A stretch of DNA of 64,000 bases from Neiella litorisoli (GCF_014773395.1 NZ_JACXAF010000004.1:1-64000), one strand, 5' to 3'. Positions 18,697-28,909 are shown, counted from the stretch's first letter. Notes: generated by a model from the letters alone, not told the origin. Translations and numbers: made by a program.

Positions 18697-19273
18697 CTTG
18701 GCTAATGCGGCTGCCAATGGCCGATTGCTGATCTTTGTATTTGGCGTCAATGCGTTTGTTATATGGCCGCTCGGCGGCAAACTCTAGCTGCTCAAAGTTC
18801 AACGCCCCAATCTTCATTTTTGGACGCAGCGCTAATGGCAACTTACCACTATTCATAAACTCCAACACGATGCGGCCCGACCAGCCCGGATCGATTCGGT
18901 GGGCAGTCACATGCACCATCAAACCAAGGCGCGCCAACGACGAACGGCCATCGAGCCAACCGACAACGTCTGCAGGCAACGTCACCGACTCATGAGTCAC
19001 AGCCAATGCCAACTCACCAGGATGCAAGAAAAATGCATCACCATCGGCAATCACGATTTCATCGCTCATTACTGCATTGAGGGCAGCTTCAACATCTTCG
19101 CGTTGGCCACTGAGGTCAATAAAGGGGGCGGTATGATCTTGGAACACCCGAAAGGTATTACCGAGTCGGACATCAAGACTAACACCGCTAATCATTTCTC
19201 GAGCAGGCCGCGGCTCGATGATGATTCTACCGCTATCCAGTGCTTGTTCGATTTGGACGTCATTCAGTCTCAT
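18683..19273 (-). CDS. dcd: dCTP deaminase
   Basis: Deaminates dCTP to dUTP, the main source of dUMP for thymidylate synthesis in enteric-type bacteria (196 aa; E. coli 193). The catalytic region [19 protein letters not shown] and the nucleotide-binding [11 protein letters not shown] are intact. The C-terminus carries the [12 protein letters not shown] tail seen in trimeric Dcd. It lies between mrp and the P-loop kinase gene on the same strand, about 100 bases after mrp. Confidence 0.95.
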   Translation of the reverse strand: MRLNDVQIEQALDSGRIIIEPRPAREMISGVSLDVRLGNTFRVFQDHTAPFIDLSGQREDVEAALNAVMSDEIVIADGDAFFLHPGELALAVTHESVTLPADVVGWLDGRSSLARLGLMVHVTAHRIDPGWSGRIVLEFMNSGKLPLALRPKMKIGALNFEQLEFAAERPYNKRIDAKYKDQQSAIGSRISQDGKD

Positions 19274-19304
19274 GGGATGTTCTCAATAATAAAAGCTAAG
19301 GGTG

Positions 19305-19367
19305 GTAATTTTGCCGCGTAGTGTAAGCCCATGTTGCATTAAGATCATCTACCTGCAGCAAAATTAC
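19305..19367. repeat. Spaced 10-bp inverted repeat between mrp and dcd
   Basis: GTAATTTTGC at 19305-19314 and GCAAAATTAC at 19358-19367 form perfect arms 43 bases apart, filling most of the mrp-dcd gap. This could be a long-loop hairpin in the transcript or a protein-binding pair. Confidence 0.35.
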
Positions 19368-19376
19368 TAATTTGGA

Positions 19377-20453
19377 TCAATCATCCGAGATATCAATGGC
19401 GACCGGTTCTGGTTGCTCGCTGTTGCCAACCCATAGCTGAAATGCGGTGGCGACGGCTGCCTGGCGGTAACTTTGAGCCAGTAATGAATCCGGCTGAGCC
19501 ACCACGGTTGGGACACCTGCATCAACATCATCACCAATCTGCCGATCAAGGGGCAGCGCGCCTAACAATGGCACTTCATACATTTGGGCGATGCGTTTGC
19601 CACCATCTTGGCCAAATAAGTAGTCATGATGGCCACAGTTGCTGCAGGCATGAAAGCTCATATTTTCAATAACGCCAGCCACTGGCACATCGACCTTCTG
19701 ATACATGGCGATGCCCTTGACCGCATCAGCAAGGGCAATGGTCTGCGGTGTGGTGACAATCACGGCACCAGAGACGGGCACCACTTGCGCCAGTGTTAAC
19801 TGGATATCACCGGTGCCAGGCGGCATATCAACCACCAAATAATCAACTTCTCCCCAGATCGTATCTCGCAACAATTGTTGCAGTACGCCCGCTGCCATCG
19901 GCCCGCGCCATACCGTTGCAGTATCGGCAGCTACCAAAAATCCAACCGAATTAACCACCAAACCATGGGCGCTGATTGGAATCATCATTTTCTGGCCATC
20001 AGGCAAGCCTGGAGTCTGGCCTTCACAGCCAAGCATCAATGGCAATGACGGGCCGTAAATGTCAGCATCCAACAGCGCCACCTTGGCACCTTCTTGTTGC
20101 AGCGCTAGTGCCAAGTTAACAGCTGTGGTCGATTTACCCACCCCACCTTTACCACTCGACACCGCAATAATGTGTTTGACCTGTTGCAGGCTTGGCAATC
20201 GCTCGCCGGATTTGGCTTCAATTTCATGACGGACGGCCAGATTGATCGCCTTGCCATTGGCGAGCTGCTCAAGCCTTGCTCGGTCTTGTTCCGATAAGCG
20301 CTGCCACAGGCCCTGATTGGGAAATGGCAGCAGCAAATCGATATCAATTGCTGCTGGCGTTTCTTTGACATCAAGCGACAAACATAACTGAGCCAACGGC
20401 AGCTCTGAGATTGGCTCAATTACAGCCAATAAAGCATTTTGAAAATCAGACAT
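19377..20453 (-). CDS. mrp: Iron-sulfur cluster carrier ATPase Mrp/ApbC
   Basis: MinD/Mrp-type P-loop ATPase (358 aa) that binds and transfers Fe-S clusters. An N-terminal MIP18-like region (about residues 1-80) precedes the deviant Walker A SSGKGGVGKSTTAVNL near residue 97. DADIYGPSLPLML follows, and the cluster-binding CxxC is in HACSNCGHH near residue 270. It is divergent from metG, an arrangement shared with E. coli. The 215-base intergenic region should hold both promoters, though none is obvious by eye. Confidence 0.95.
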   Translation of the reverse strand: MSDFQNALLAVIEPISELPLAQLCLSLDVKETPAAIDIDLLLPFPNQGLWQRLSEQDRARLEQLANGKAINLAVRHEIEAKSGERLPSLQQVKHIIAVSSGKGGVGKSTTAVNLALALQQEGAKVALLDADIYGPSLPLMLGCEGQTPGLPDGQKMMIPISAHGLVVNSVGFLVAADTATVWRGPMAAGVLQQLLRDTIWGEVDYLVVDMPPGTGDIQLTLAQVVPVSGAVIVTTPQTIALADAVKGIAMYQKVDVPVAGVIENMSFHACSNCGHHDYLFGQDGGKRIAQMYEVPLLGALPLDRQIGDDVDAGVPTVVAQPDSLLAQSYRQAAVATAFQLWVGNSEQPEPVAIDISDD

Positions 20454-20668
20454 TTAAAAGACCACACAAGGCAAATGAACAGCGGTTACCGCGAATAGTG
20501 GCACACCGATGAGTAATACGCCAAGCGCCGATAACCAGTTCAGCGCTCAGCTCGACAATGCAAGTTGTGCCTTAATCAGCCAATTGTTGGCTTACTGTGG
20601 TGTTGCAGGGCTAACCTGAGTTACCATTCGCCTTCTTTCGTTTAACTCATGATTAAGTCCCAATTACG

Positions 20669-22711
20669 ATGACAAATACTGTTCGCGACATCTTGGTCAC
20701 TTCCGCGCTGCCGTATGCAAATGGCCCCATTCACTTAGGTCACATGCTGGAATATATTCAAACCGACATTTGGGTACGTTTCCAAAACTTACGTGGTCAC
20801 AATTGCACTTATGTTTGTGCTGACGATGCTCACGGCACGCCAATCATGTTAAAAGCGCAACAAATGGGGATCACGCCCGAGCAGTTAATCGCCGATACCG
20901 CCAAAGAGCATCAGCAAGATTTCGCTGATTTTATGGTCGGCTTCCATCACTACCACAGTACCCATAGCGACGAAAACCGCGAACTTGCACAAGGGATTTA
21001 CTTGGCGCTGCGCGATGGCGGCCACATTAAAACGAAGACCATCAGTCAGTTGTTCGATCCCGAAAAACAAATGTTTTTGCCCGATCGATTCGTTAAAGGT
21101 GAATGCCCTAAATGCGGCGCAGAAGACCAAAATGGCGATAACTGTGACAACTGCGGTGCAACTTATAGCCCCACCGATTTGAAAAATCCTGTTTCCGCAG
21201 TATCTGGTGCAACCCCAGAGCTGCGTGATTCAGAGCACTATTTCTTTGATTTGCCGGCTTTTGCCGACATGTTGCAGCAATGGACCCAATCTGGCCATCT
21301 GCAAAATGAAATGTCCAACAAACTGGCCGAATGGTTTGAGCAAGGTTTGCAGCAGTGGGACATCAGCCGTGATGCACCCTACTTTGGCTTTGAGATCCCT
21401 GATGCGCCGGGCAAGTATTTCTACGTTTGGCTGGATGCGCCAATTGGTTATCTAGCTAGCTTCAAAGCCCTTTGTGAGAAAACCGAAGGGCTCAACTTTG
21501 ATGACTACTGGGCGCCAAGCTCAGATGCCGAGGTCTATCACTTCATTGGCAAAGACATCATCTACTTCCACAGCTTGTTTTGGCCTGCCATGCTCGAAGG
21601 TGCCGGTTACCGCAAACCGAATGCAGTCTATGCCCACGGCTATGTCACGGTAAATGGCGCGAAGATGTCAAAGTCGCGCGGTACCTTCATCAAAGCGCGC
21701 ACCTATTTAGATCACCTCAATCCCGAGTATCTGCGTTATTACTACGCGGCCAAGCTATCTAGCCGCATTGATGATTTGGACTTAAACCTGGAAGATTTTG
21801 CCCAACGGGTAAACTCTGATTTGGTCGGTAAAGTCATCAACATTGCCTCTCGCTGTGCTGGTTTTATCACCAAGCGTTTTGACGGCAAGTTGAGTGATAC
21901 GGTGTTAGATGCTGATTTAGCAGCAGAATTCACATCCGCAGGCGACAACATTGCGAGCTTGTATGAACAACGTGAATTCGGCAAGGCAATTCGCGAAATC
22001 ATGGCGTTGGCCGATAAAGCCAATGCTTACATTGCGGATATGGCCCCTTGGCAGCTCGTCAAAGAAGACGGCAAACAAGAGCTAGCCCACCATGTGTGCT
22101 CCATGGGGATCAACCTGTTCCGCATTTTGATGGTGTACTTGAAACCTGTACTGCCAGCGACAGCGGCCAATTCTGAAGCTTTCCTCAATGACACATTGAC
22201 TTGGGATAGCCACAAAGCACTGCTGACCGGGCATGAAATCAGCAAGTTCAAAGCCCTGATGCAGCGTGTCGAAATGGACAAGATCAACGCCATGGTTGAC
22301 GCCTCAAAACATAATTTGGTGGCAGCTGAGCCAGCCAAACAAGCGGCAGACACCGAAGATAGTCAGGAATTCGACCCAATTGCCGATGAAATTCAGTTTG
22401 ATGATTTTGCCAAAGTCGATTTGCGCGTTGCCAAAATTGTCACAGCCGAACATGTTGAAGGCGCCAAAAAGCTACTGAAACTCACTCTTGATATTGGCAT
22501 CGAAAACCGCCAAGTCTTTGCTGGGATCAAATCAGCCTATGCGCCAGAAGATCTCGAAGGTCGACTGACAGTCATGGTGGCAAACTTAGCGCCGCGCAAG
22601 ATGAAGTTTGGTATGTCCGAAGGCATGGTCTGTGCGGCAGGTCCAGGTGGCAAAGACATTTGGATTTTAAGCCCGGATAGTGGTGCTACCCCAGGCATGC
22701 GCATCTTCTAA
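20669..22711 (+). CDS. metG: Methionyl-tRNA synthetase
   Basis: Class I synthetase (680 aa) charging tRNA-Met. The HIGH-type motif is HLGH in [12 protein letters not shown]. The zinc knuckle has four Cys ([18 protein letters not shown]) near residue 148, and KMSKSRGTF lies near residue 333. A C-terminal EMAP/Trbp-like tRNA-binding domain (about residues 570-680; [24 protein letters not shown]) gives the dimeric E. coli type. menA follows after 16 bases and may be cotranscribed. Confidence 0.97.
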   Translation: MTNTVRDILVTSALPYANGPIHLGHMLEYIQTDIWVRFQNLRGHNCTYVCADDAHGTPIMLKAQQMGITPEQLIADTAKEHQQDFADFMVGFHHYHSTHSDENRELAQGIYLALRDGGHIKTKTISQLFDPEKQMFLPDRFVKGECPKCGAEDQNGDNCDNCGATYSPTDLKNPVSAVSGATPELRDSEHYFFDLPAFADMLQQWTQSGHLQNEMSNKLAEWFEQGLQQWDISRDAPYFGFEIPDAPGKYFYVWLDAPIGYLASFKALCEKTEGLNFDDYWAPSSDAEVYHFIGKDIIYFHSLFWPAMLEGAGYRKPNAVYAHGYVTVNGAKMSKSRGTFIKARTYLDHLNPEYLRYYYAAKLSSRIDDLDLNLEDFAQRVNSDLVGKVINIASRCAGFITKRFDGKLSDTVLDADLAAEFTSAGDNIASLYEQREFGKAIREIMALADKANAYIADMAPWQLVKEDGKQELAHHVCSMGINLFRILMVYLKPVLPATAANSEAFLNDTLTWDSHKALLTGHEISKFKALMQRVEMDKINAMVDASKHNLVAAEPAKQAADTEDSQEFDPIADEIQFDDFAKVDLRVAKIVTAEHVEGAKKLLKLTLDIGIENRQVFAGIKSAYAPEDLEGRLTVMVANLAPRKMKFGMSEGMVCAAGPGGKDIWILSPDSGATPGMRIF

Positions 22712-22727
22712 TTAGTCTTCTTAGTTT

Positions 22728-23630
22728 ATGCCCAACGACTCAACGCCTTCTCAATTCAACGCATGGCTACTCGCCATGCGCCCTAAAACACTGCCAGCAG
22801 CGTTAGCGCCGATTGCAGTGGCGGCGGCGATTGCGGTTAGTCACAGTGCGAGCCCACGTTACGATTTAATCGCCTTGGCATTTATTTGTGCCCTCGCACT
22901 ACAAATTCTTGTCAACTTCGCCAACGATTACTTTGACGCCAAATCGGGCGTCGATACCGTTGAGCGCAAAGGTCCTGTTCGCGCAACTCAGTCGGGCTTG
23001 ATTAGCGAGCGCGAAATGGTTGTTGGCATTGTCATCGCAAGCCTAGTCAGCATTGTCACGGGGTTGCCGTTGATGTGGGCTGGCGGTGTAACATTTGTCG
23101 GCCTTGGGCTGTTATGTATCGTCGCCGCCTTAGCCTATAGCGGCGGTCCATTCCCGCTGGCCAGTCATGGCCTTGGTGAAGCCACGGTGTTTGTTTTCTT
23201 TGGGTTGGTTGCTGTCGTTGGCGGTAGCTATTTGTTTACTGGGCAGTTACTAGACATCGCTTGGTGGCAAGCGTTCATCGTTGGCGGACCAATCAGTGCG
23301 ATTATGCTGGTCAATAACACCCGCGATATCGAAACCGACCGCAAGGCGAATAAGCTCACGCTGGCGGTTCGCCTCGGTCGGCGCCACAGCGAGCAACTGT
23401 TTAGTTTGTTGGTGATGACGCCAGCAATCGCAAGTTGCATCGCTTGGGGGTTATCGCTTGCGCCATGGCATTGGCTATTGGCCAGTGTCGCCACCATTCC
23501 ATTGGCGATGCGTCTCACTCGCTCATTCCATAGCAGCGATGCCAGCGAACTCAACTCAGTATTAGCTGCAACGGCGCAATATTCTTTGCTCACGGCAATC
23601 GCTTTTGCCATTGCAATCTTGTGGTCATAA
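22728..23630 (+). CDS. menA: 1,4-dihydroxy-2-naphthoate polyprenyltransferase
   Basis: Integral-membrane UbiA-family prenyltransferase (300 aa, about eight or nine helices) that attaches the polyprenyl tail in menaquinone synthesis. The first Asp-rich motif is NDYFDAKSGVD with RKGPVRATQSG after it, and the second is NNTRDIETDRKANK, as in MenA. It implies menaquinone and so some anaerobic or low-oxygen respiration. It closely follows metG, with no terminator between. Confidence 0.92.
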   Translation: MPNDSTPSQFNAWLLAMRPKTLPAALAPIAVAAAIAVSHSASPRYDLIALAFICALALQILVNFANDYFDAKSGVDTVERKGPVRATQSGLISEREMVVGIVIASLVSIVTGLPLMWAGGVTFVGLGLLCIVAALAYSGGPFPLASHGLGEATVFVFFGLVAVVGGSYLFTGQLLDIAWWQAFIVGGPISAIMLVNNTRDIETDRKANKLTLAVRLGRRHSEQLFSLLVMTPAIASCIAWGLSLAPWHWLLASVATIPLAMRLTRSFHSSDASELNSVLAATAQYSLLTAIAFAIAILWS

Positions 23631-23718
23631 CAACTCAGACGCGGATCAACTTTTCCAATATTGTTCACAATCTGCTAGCATACGCGCCAAAATGTGACCC
23701 CCATCAAAATTTGAAGCC

Positions 23719-25290
23719 ATGTTATTTCAACTTGTTTTAAAGCATCAGGCCAACGCTAAGTCAGATATTTTGTCTGGTTTAACCGTTGCTCTGGCGCTCG
23801 TTCCGGAAGCCGTCGCTTTCGCTTTTATCGCCGGTGTTCACCCGCTGGTTGGTCTATACGCGGCCTTTATGGTCGGCTTGGTCACGGCTGTGTTTGGTGG
23901 CCGGCCTGGTATGATCAGTGGCGCAACAGGTGCCCTAGCCGTCGTTATGGTAGCGCTTGTTGCCCAAGCTGAGCGCCAATTTGGCGATGGCGCAGGTGTC
24001 CAATACCTGTTTGCCGCCGTGATTTTGATGGGCTTCATTCAGTTTGCCGCCGGCGCTTTAAAGCTGGGTAAATTCATTCGTATCGTGCCGCATCCGGTCA
24101 TGCTCGGCTTTGTTAACGGCCTTGCGATTGTGATCTTCTTGGCCCAGTTGCCGCAGTTGCAAAACTTCACCCCAGAAGGCAAATGGGGCTGGGTTTCAGG
24201 GGACTGGCTCAGCGGCATGGCAATGTTCTGGATGGCCGGCTTAATTGGTTTAACCATGCTCATCACTTGGGGCTTGCCGAAACTGACCAAAACGATTCCA
24301 TCGGCACTGGCTGCCATTGTGGTGTGTAGCTTATTGGTGATCGGCCTTGATATTGACACTAAGCGCGTCGGTGACTTGGCCTCTATTGCCGGCGGTTTGC
24401 CAGACTTCTCCGTGCCTTTGGTTGCCTTTAACCTTGAGACCTTGCTGTTCATCGCGCCTTATTCAATTATCTTTGCTGCGATTGGTCTGATTGAGTCCTT
24501 GCTGACTTTGACTGTTATCGATGAAATGACCGAAACCCGCGGCCGCGGTAACAAAGAATGTATGGCTCAGGGTGCCGCAAACATCGTCACTGGTTTCTTC
24601 GGCGGTATGGGTGGCTGCGCCATGATTGGCCAGTCGATGATCAACGTCAACTCTGGCGGCCGTGGACGCCTCTCCGGTATTGCCGCAGCGCTGTTCTTGT
24701 TGTCATTTATTCTATTTGCCTCACCATTGATTGAGCAGATCCCCATTGCGGCATTAACCGGTGTCATGTTCATGGTCGTGATCGGCACTTTTGAGTGGTC
24801 AAGCTTCCGCATTATGCGACGGATCCCTCGCCACGATGCGTTTGTGTTGGTGCTGGTCTCCGGCGTAACTGTAGTCACCGATCTGGCGGTTGCCGTCGTC
24901 GTTGGCGTCATTGTTTCGGCATTGGTATTTGCTTGGGAGCACGCCAAGCACATTCGCGCCAGTACCTATACCGACAACAATGGCTGGAAAGTTTACGAAC
25001 TCAGCGGCCCACTGTTCTTCAGTTCCGTAACCGATTTTAAAGATCTGTTTGATACCAAATCAGATCCGAACGATGTGGTGATCGAGTTTAAAAATTCCCG
25101 CGTGTGTGACCATTCAGCCATCGAGGCGATCGATACTGTCGCAGAGCGTTACTCTGCCGCCGGCAAAACATTGCACTTACGCCACGTATCGCCTGAATGC
25201 CGCAAACTTCTAAAACGCGCCGGTACTTTGGTAGAAGTGAACTTACTCGAAGATCCAAACTACAAAGTAGCGGTCGACGAACTGGCTTAA
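23719..25290 (+). CDS. SulP-family anion transporter with STAS domain
   Basis: A 523-residue inner-membrane carrier of the SLC26/SulP family. Residues 1 to about 410 form the transport core ([20 protein letters not shown] near the start; [20 protein letters not shown] near residue 295). A C-terminal STAS domain follows (about 430-520; [17 protein letters not shown]). Members carry sulfate, bicarbonate or dicarboxylates; the substrate is not clear. A good terminator follows. Confidence 0.9.
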   Translation: MLFQLVLKHQANAKSDILSGLTVALALVPEAVAFAFIAGVHPLVGLYAAFMVGLVTAVFGGRPGMISGATGALAVVMVALVAQAERQFGDGAGVQYLFAAVILMGFIQFAAGALKLGKFIRIVPHPVMLGFVNGLAIVIFLAQLPQLQNFTPEGKWGWVSGDWLSGMAMFWMAGLIGLTMLITWGLPKLTKTIPSALAAIVVCSLLVIGLDIDTKRVGDLASIAGGLPDFSVPLVAFNLETLLFIAPYSIIFAAIGLIESLLTLTVIDEMTETRGRGNKECMAQGAANIVTGFFGGMGGCAMIGQSMINVNSGGRGRLSGIAAALFLLSFILFASPLIEQIPIAALTGVMFMVVIGTFEWSSFRIMRRIPRHDAFVLVLVSGVTVVTDLAVAVVVGVIVSALVFAWEHAKHIRASTYTDNNGWKVYELSGPLFFSSVTDFKDLFDTKSDPNDVVIEFKNSRVCDHSAIEAIDTVAERYSAAGKTLHLRHVSPECRKLLKRAGTLVEVNLLEDPNYKVAVDELA

Positions 25291-25312
25291 TGACTTCGCT
25301 TTTTATCGCTTT

Positions 25313-25340
25313 AAAAAGCTCCCTTCGCGGAGCTTTTTTT
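25313..25340 (+). terminator. Rho-independent terminator of the SulP gene
   Basis: AAAAAGCTCC, loop CTTCGC, GGAGCTTTTTTT, beginning 23 bases after the stop codon. Confidence 0.92.
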
Positions 25341-25439
25341 ATTCTTCATGTCCCAACTCCTTAGACCAGTATTTAAGCAAGCTCACATACAATCACAAAC
25401 TCAAACTCTACCCAATAAACAACCTAACGGCGCTAGCGA

Positions 25440-25838
25440 ATGAAGTTTCAAGCACATGGCCACTACTCGATTTATGTTGAATCAAATTTGCTTCATATCG
25501 ACGGCAAAGGTCCATTCAATAAAGAGCTCGTCACCGAGTATACAGAGGCGCTTGAAACCTGCGTTGCCGAACTCGAACGGCAAGGCCCTTGGTATCAGTT
25601 GGTTATTCTGTATCAACTGAGCTTGATGACGCCCGATTCTGAAACTGTATTTATAGAATCATTGAAGCAACGCAAATCGCGAGGTTTGGCCGGTTGTGCG
25701 GTGGTGCTGTCTAACCCAGAAGGGCAATCTCTCATCACCGAGCAATTTGGCAAAGCTTACTTGGCTGCCGGTGTTCCACACCAATTCTTTGATGACGTTG
25801 AGCAGGCCAAGTGCTGGCTTGATGGTATGGGCGAATAA
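25440..25838 (+). CDS. Conserved hypothetical protein (STAS/SpoIIAA-like size and pattern)
   Basis: A 132-residue soluble protein without membrane segments. It resembles a group of conserved hypothetical proteins in Shewanella and Pseudomonas that open with a KFQAHG-like strand, have a central LMTPDSETVFIESLKQRK helix and end in a VPHQFFDDVEQAKCWL segment. The alternating strand/helix pattern suggests a STAS-like fold, but that is inference. It converges with cobO and stands alone. Confidence 0.7.
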   Translation: MKFQAHGHYSIYVESNLLHIDGKGPFNKELVTEYTEALETCVAELERQGPWYQLVILYQLSLMTPDSETVFIESLKQRKSRGLAGCAVVLSNPEGQSLITEQFGKAYLAAGVPHQFFDDVEQAKCWLDGMGE

Positions 25839-25849
25839 CGACAGCCGCG

Positions 25850-26446
25850 CTACCAGTCAACACCGCGCTGAACCCGAATACCGGCATCAAAGGCATGCTT
25901 AATCGATTGCACTTCACTAACCGTGTCTGCCATTTCAATAATGCGTCGATGGCAAGCTCGGCCGGTGATCACCACATGTTGATGTTCAGGGCGTTGCTCA
26001 AGCGCGGCAATGACCTGGTTCAAATCAAGGTATTTGTAGGTCAACATGTAAGTCAGTTCGTCAAGTAACACCACTTCTATCGACGGATCAGCTAACCACT
26101 GTTTTGCCGCTTGCCAAGCACTTTCAGCATGCTTGATGTCTTCGTCGCGGTTTTGTGTTTCCCAGGTAAAGCCCGATGCCATGACATGAAAGTCAACGCC
26201 ATGCTGTTTGAGCAGGTTGCGCTCACCACACTCCCACTGGCCCTTGATAAATTGCACCACAGCAGCGGTCATGCCATGACCAACAGCTCGCGTGACCACG
26301 CCAAAACCTGCGGTTGATTTGCCCTTTCCATTGCCGGTGATCACCAGCAATAAACCTTTGTCATCCGTTGCTGCGGCAATCCGCGAATCAACTTTCTCTT
26401 TGAGCTTTTGCTGTCGTTGCTGATGTTTGCTGTTATCTGTCGTCAT
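25850..26446 (-). CDS. cobO: Cob(I)alamin adenosyltransferase, CobA/BtuR type
   Basis: Transfers the adenosyl group of ATP to cob(I)alamin or cobinamide (198 aa), making adenosylcobalamin. The P-loop VITGNGKGKSTAGFG near residue 35 and VVLLDELTYML are family marks. It is the last gene of the B12 operon, 12 bases after btuC, and so falls under the same riboswitch. It works on corrinoids brought in by BtuCD; no cobalamin synthesis genes are in the window, so scavenging is the likely use. Confidence 0.93.
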   Translation of the reverse strand: MTTDNSKHQQRQQKLKEKVDSRIAAATDDKGLLLVITGNGKGKSTAGFGVVTRAVGHGMTAAVVQFIKGQWECGERNLLKQHGVDFHVMASGFTWETQNRDEDIKHAESAWQAAKQWLADPSIEVVLLDELTYMLTYKYLDLNQVIAALEQRPEHQHVVITGRACHRRIIEMADTVSEVQSIKHAFDAGIRVQRGVDW

Positions 26447-26458
26447 CGTTTGTTTATG

Positions 26459-27451
26459 TTATCCGTTTTTGCCACGACTCATCATGGCGATAAAAAAGAT
26501 GCTACCGATCGCCGCTGTGACAACGCCAATCGGAACTTCCTGATATGGCAGCGCTGTGCGGGCTATGGCATCAACTAATACCAAATAACTACCACCAATC
26601 AGCACGCAACCCAGTATTTGCAACATGGTGTTGTTACCCAGCATGGCTCTGACCAGATGTGGGATCATCAAACCAACAAAACCAATGCCACCGCAAAAGG
26701 CCACAATCATTGCTGTGACCAAAGCCACCAATGCCATAAGCATCAGCCGCAGCCGTTGCAACCGAATACCCAACGCATGGACGGCATCATCATTGAGCTG
26801 CACCGCATCGAGCAAGCGCGTAGCAGCGAGGCAGATCAGCGTCGCGAGCAACACCAGCGGCGCAATTAATGACACCGCCTGCCAGTCCGCCGTCGCCAGT
26901 GATCCCATCAACCAAAACAGTACCCGATTGGCCGCATGTGGACTTTGCAAATAGAGCAAAAAACTAGTAATCGCAGTGCACAAAAAAGACATTGCCACAC
27001 CGGCCAGCAACATCCGTTCAATGTATTGCCAGCCTTGCCAATGCATCAGCGCAAAGACACTTAAAGTCACTACCAAGGCACCAGCGAATGCCATCAGCTG
27101 AATGGCTACTTCAAGTCCAATCCATGCTGCCACAATATGGCCAATGACAGCACCTAACCCTGCCCCTGCAACAATTCCGAACAAGTAAGGATCGGCCAAC
27201 GGGTTGCGACTGATACGCTGCAGCACGCTGCCACTTAATGCCAAACCACCACCAACAACAAATGCCATTAGTACTCGCGGCAGCCGAACTTCGCTCAGAA
27301 TTAACCAGCCACTGGCGTTCGCCTCACAATGATCGTTCGCCATGGCACAAGCTAATGCCGATTGAAGATCAACGGGACTTGCGCCAACCATCGCCGCCCC
27401 GACAATAATGGTTAGGCTTATCGTTACGAGAGCAAGGCATTTATTGATCAT
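26459..27451 (-). CDS. btuC: Vitamin B12 ABC transporter permease
   Basis: FecCD-family permease (330 aa, about ten helices), forming the membrane channel for B12 import from the periplasm. The conserved ESEV-type stretch reads SEVRLPRVLMAFVVGGGLALSG; GRNPLADPYLFGI-like and FCGGIGFVGLMIPHLVR motifs follow. It overlaps btuD by 11 bases. Identification as the B12 rather than a heme or siderophore permease comes from the riboswitch upstream and cobO downstream. No BtuF or BtuB is visible in the window. Confidence 0.9.
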   Translation of the reverse strand: MINKCLALVTISLTIIVGAAMVGASPVDLQSALACAMANDHCEANASGWLILSEVRLPRVLMAFVVGGGLALSGSVLQRISRNPLADPYLFGIVAGAGLGAVIGHIVAAWIGLEVAIQLMAFAGALVVTLSVFALMHWQGWQYIERMLLAGVAMSFLCTAITSFLLYLQSPHAANRVLFWLMGSLATADWQAVSLIAPLVLLATLICLAATRLLDAVQLNDDAVHALGIRLQRLRLMLMALVALVTAMIVAFCGGIGFVGLMIPHLVRAMLGNNTMLQILGCVLIGGSYLVLVDAIARTALPYQEVPIGVVTAAIGSIFFIAMMSRGKNG

Positions 27452-28244
27452 GATGACGCTCCTGCTCTAAAAAATTCATCCATAAGCAATCATGGTATGG
27501 GTGGCGGTCGACTCGCACTGGATGGTCAAATAGATGCTCCAAATTGGCTACCGTAAACACTTCAGAAACAGGGCCGTGGGCGAGCAACTTACCCTGTTTA
27601 AACAGCAGCAGGTCGTCGCAAAATCGCGCAGCCATATTGATGTCATGGACACTTGCCACCACCGAGATACCTAATCGCTTAATCCATTTCATCAGAGTCA
27701 ATTGGTATTGTGAATCAAGGTGATTGGTTGGCTCGTCGAGCAGCAAACACTCGGGTTGTTGCACCAAGGCTTTGGCGATAAGCGCGCGCTGTAATTCGCC
27801 GCCGCTGAGTGTCGCTAAATGGCGCTGGCGCTTATCGGCAAGCCCCACTTGATTCAGCACCGCGGTCAATAAGTCTTGGTCCTGCTGATTGTTCACTTGA
27901 AACCAGCGTTTGTAAGGGATTAAACCGGTCGCTAGAAGTTGTTCAACCGACCAGCTTCGATCAACATCAGTGTGCTGGGTGACAACGGCTAATCGCTGTG
28001 CCCGCTCATTAAAAGGCCAGTTAGCAAGTGGTTTATTCAGAAACGACACGCCACCAGAAACTGGCGAATAAAAGCCGCTGAGGCAACGGAGAAATGTTGT
28101 CTTGCCGGCACCATTGGGGCCAATAATGCCGGTAAAGCGGTGGCTGGCTATATTGGCATTGATGTTAGCTAAAATCGCCTGGCCACCCTCGCCCCAGCTG
28201 AGATTATCAACTTCGAATACTGGTGTTGCAGTGTGTCGTGACAT
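27441..28244 (-). CDS. btuD: Vitamin B12 ABC transporter ATPase
   Basis: ABC ATPase (267 aa) that powers BtuC. Walker A is IGPNGAGKTTFLR near residue 40, the signature is LSGGELQRALIAKAL, Walker B is CLLLDEPTNHLD, and the switch histidine is in ASVHDINMAARF. It is the first gene of the operon, about 105 bases after the end of the cobalamin aptamer. Confidence 0.92.
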   Translation of the reverse strand: MSRHTATPVFEVDNLSWGEGGQAILANINANIASHRFTGIIGPNGAGKTTFLRCLSGFYSPVSGGVSFLNKPLANWPFNERAQRLAVVTQHTDVDRSWSVEQLLATGLIPYKRWFQVNNQQDQDLLTAVLNQVGLADKRQRHLATLSGGELQRALIAKALVQQPECLLLDEPTNHLDSQYQLTLMKWIKRLGISVVASVHDINMAARFCDDLLLFKQGKLLAHGPVSEVFTVANLEHLFDHPVRVDRHPYHDCLWMNFLEQERHHDQ

Positions 28245-28344
28245 AACTTCTCTCGTGTCACTGCAGGTTGATTGGACGCTAAAGCGCCATCAAAAGCTCA
28301 TCGAGGATGAACCAAGTGTTCCCGCTTGGACAATGAATTGGAGG

Positions 28345-28450
28345 ATTCGGCAAAGGCGATCTGACTGAGTATTGAAGCCAAGTGATGACTAGATCAATAC
28401 AACACAGTTGCGGGTACAGTTGCGGATTTTCACCACATTCAGCCTTTAAA
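28345..28450 (-). promoter_or_regulatory. Cobalamin riboswitch aptamer
   Basis: On the minus strand the conserved core GGTGAAAATCC-GCAACTGTACCCGCAACTGTG is present (+ positions 28403-28433). The B12-box AGTCAGATCGCCTTTGCC follows (about 28349-28366). A closing stem can form between AAAGGC (28442-28447) and GCCTTT (28352-28357). The aptamer is compact, about 100 nt; the usual P2 helix sequence upstream of the core is hard to find. The expression platform is probably the following 100 nt, which has a CCAAG/CTTGG hairpin (28312-28329) and a GGCGCT/AGCGTC stem (about 28274-28289). B12 should lower expression of btuD-btuC-cobO. Confidence 0.88.
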
Positions 28451-28453
28451 AAG

Positions 28454-28483
28454 TTTATACACTAGGGGCCTGCTCAGCCGCAA
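28454..28483 (-). promoter_or_regulatory. Sigma-70 promoter of the riboswitch-btuDC-cobO transcript
   Basis: TTGCGG at 28478-28483 and TATAAA at 28454-28459 are separated by 18 bases on the minus strand. Transcription would begin just before the aptamer closing stem, as expected. The -35 box is close to the ybaB terminator. Confidence 0.65.
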
Positions 28484-28484
28484 T

Positions 28485-28510
28485 AAAAAAGGCCGCCAAG
28501 CGACCTTTTT
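28485..28510 (-). terminator. Rho-independent terminator of dnaX-ybaB
   Basis: On the minus strand AAAAAGGTCGC, loop TTG, GCGGCCTTTTTT (one G-T pair). It lies 19 bases after the ybaB stop, directly before the B12 promoter. Confidence 0.88.
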
Positions 28511-28528
28511 CATCGAAATATGAGCGCC

Positions 28529-28855
28529 TTAAAACGGCATCTTCATACCCGGAGGCAATTGCATACCGCCGGTGACATCAGCCATGCGCTTTTTAGATTC
28601 ATCTTCAACACGGCGCGCAGCATCGTTACAAGCGGCGGCAATTAAATCTTCCAACATGTCCTTATCGTCGTCCATCAGGCTATCGTCGATCTCAACGCGA
28701 CGAACACCGTGGCTGCCGGTCATGGTCACTTTAACCAAACCCGCGCCAGCTTCTCCTGTGACTTCCATTTGAGCAATTTCTTCTTGAGCCTTTTGCATGC
28801 GCTCTTGCATCTGCTGCGCCTGCTTCATGATATTGCCCATTCCACCTTTAAACAT
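28529..28855 (-). CDS. ybaB: YbaB/EbfC nucleoid-associated protein
   Basis: A 108-residue DNA-binding dimer of the YbaB/EbfC family. The N-terminal long helix is rich in Met, Gln and Glu ([15 protein letters not shown]); the beta core contains [19 protein letters not shown] and the C-terminus [11 protein letters not shown]. The position straight after dnaX is the classical one. recR, which follows in E. coli, is missing here and the B12 operon lies there instead. Confidence 0.95.
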   Translation of the reverse strand: MFKGGMGNIMKQAQQMQERMQKAQEEIAQMEVTGEAGAGLVKVTMTGSHGVRRVEIDDSLMDDDKDMLEDLIAAACNDAARRVEDESKKRMADVTGGMQLPPGMKMPF

Positions 28856-28909
28856 ATTAACTCTCGCTATGTGAAAACTTTACTAATGAAGACAGCGAAT
28901 ACCGGTCTG

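Noticed and set aside
20510-20620. 36-codon frame beginning MSNTPSADNQ in the mrp-metG gap
   Set aside because: No ribosome-binding site, no recognisable features, and it occupies the divergent promoter region.
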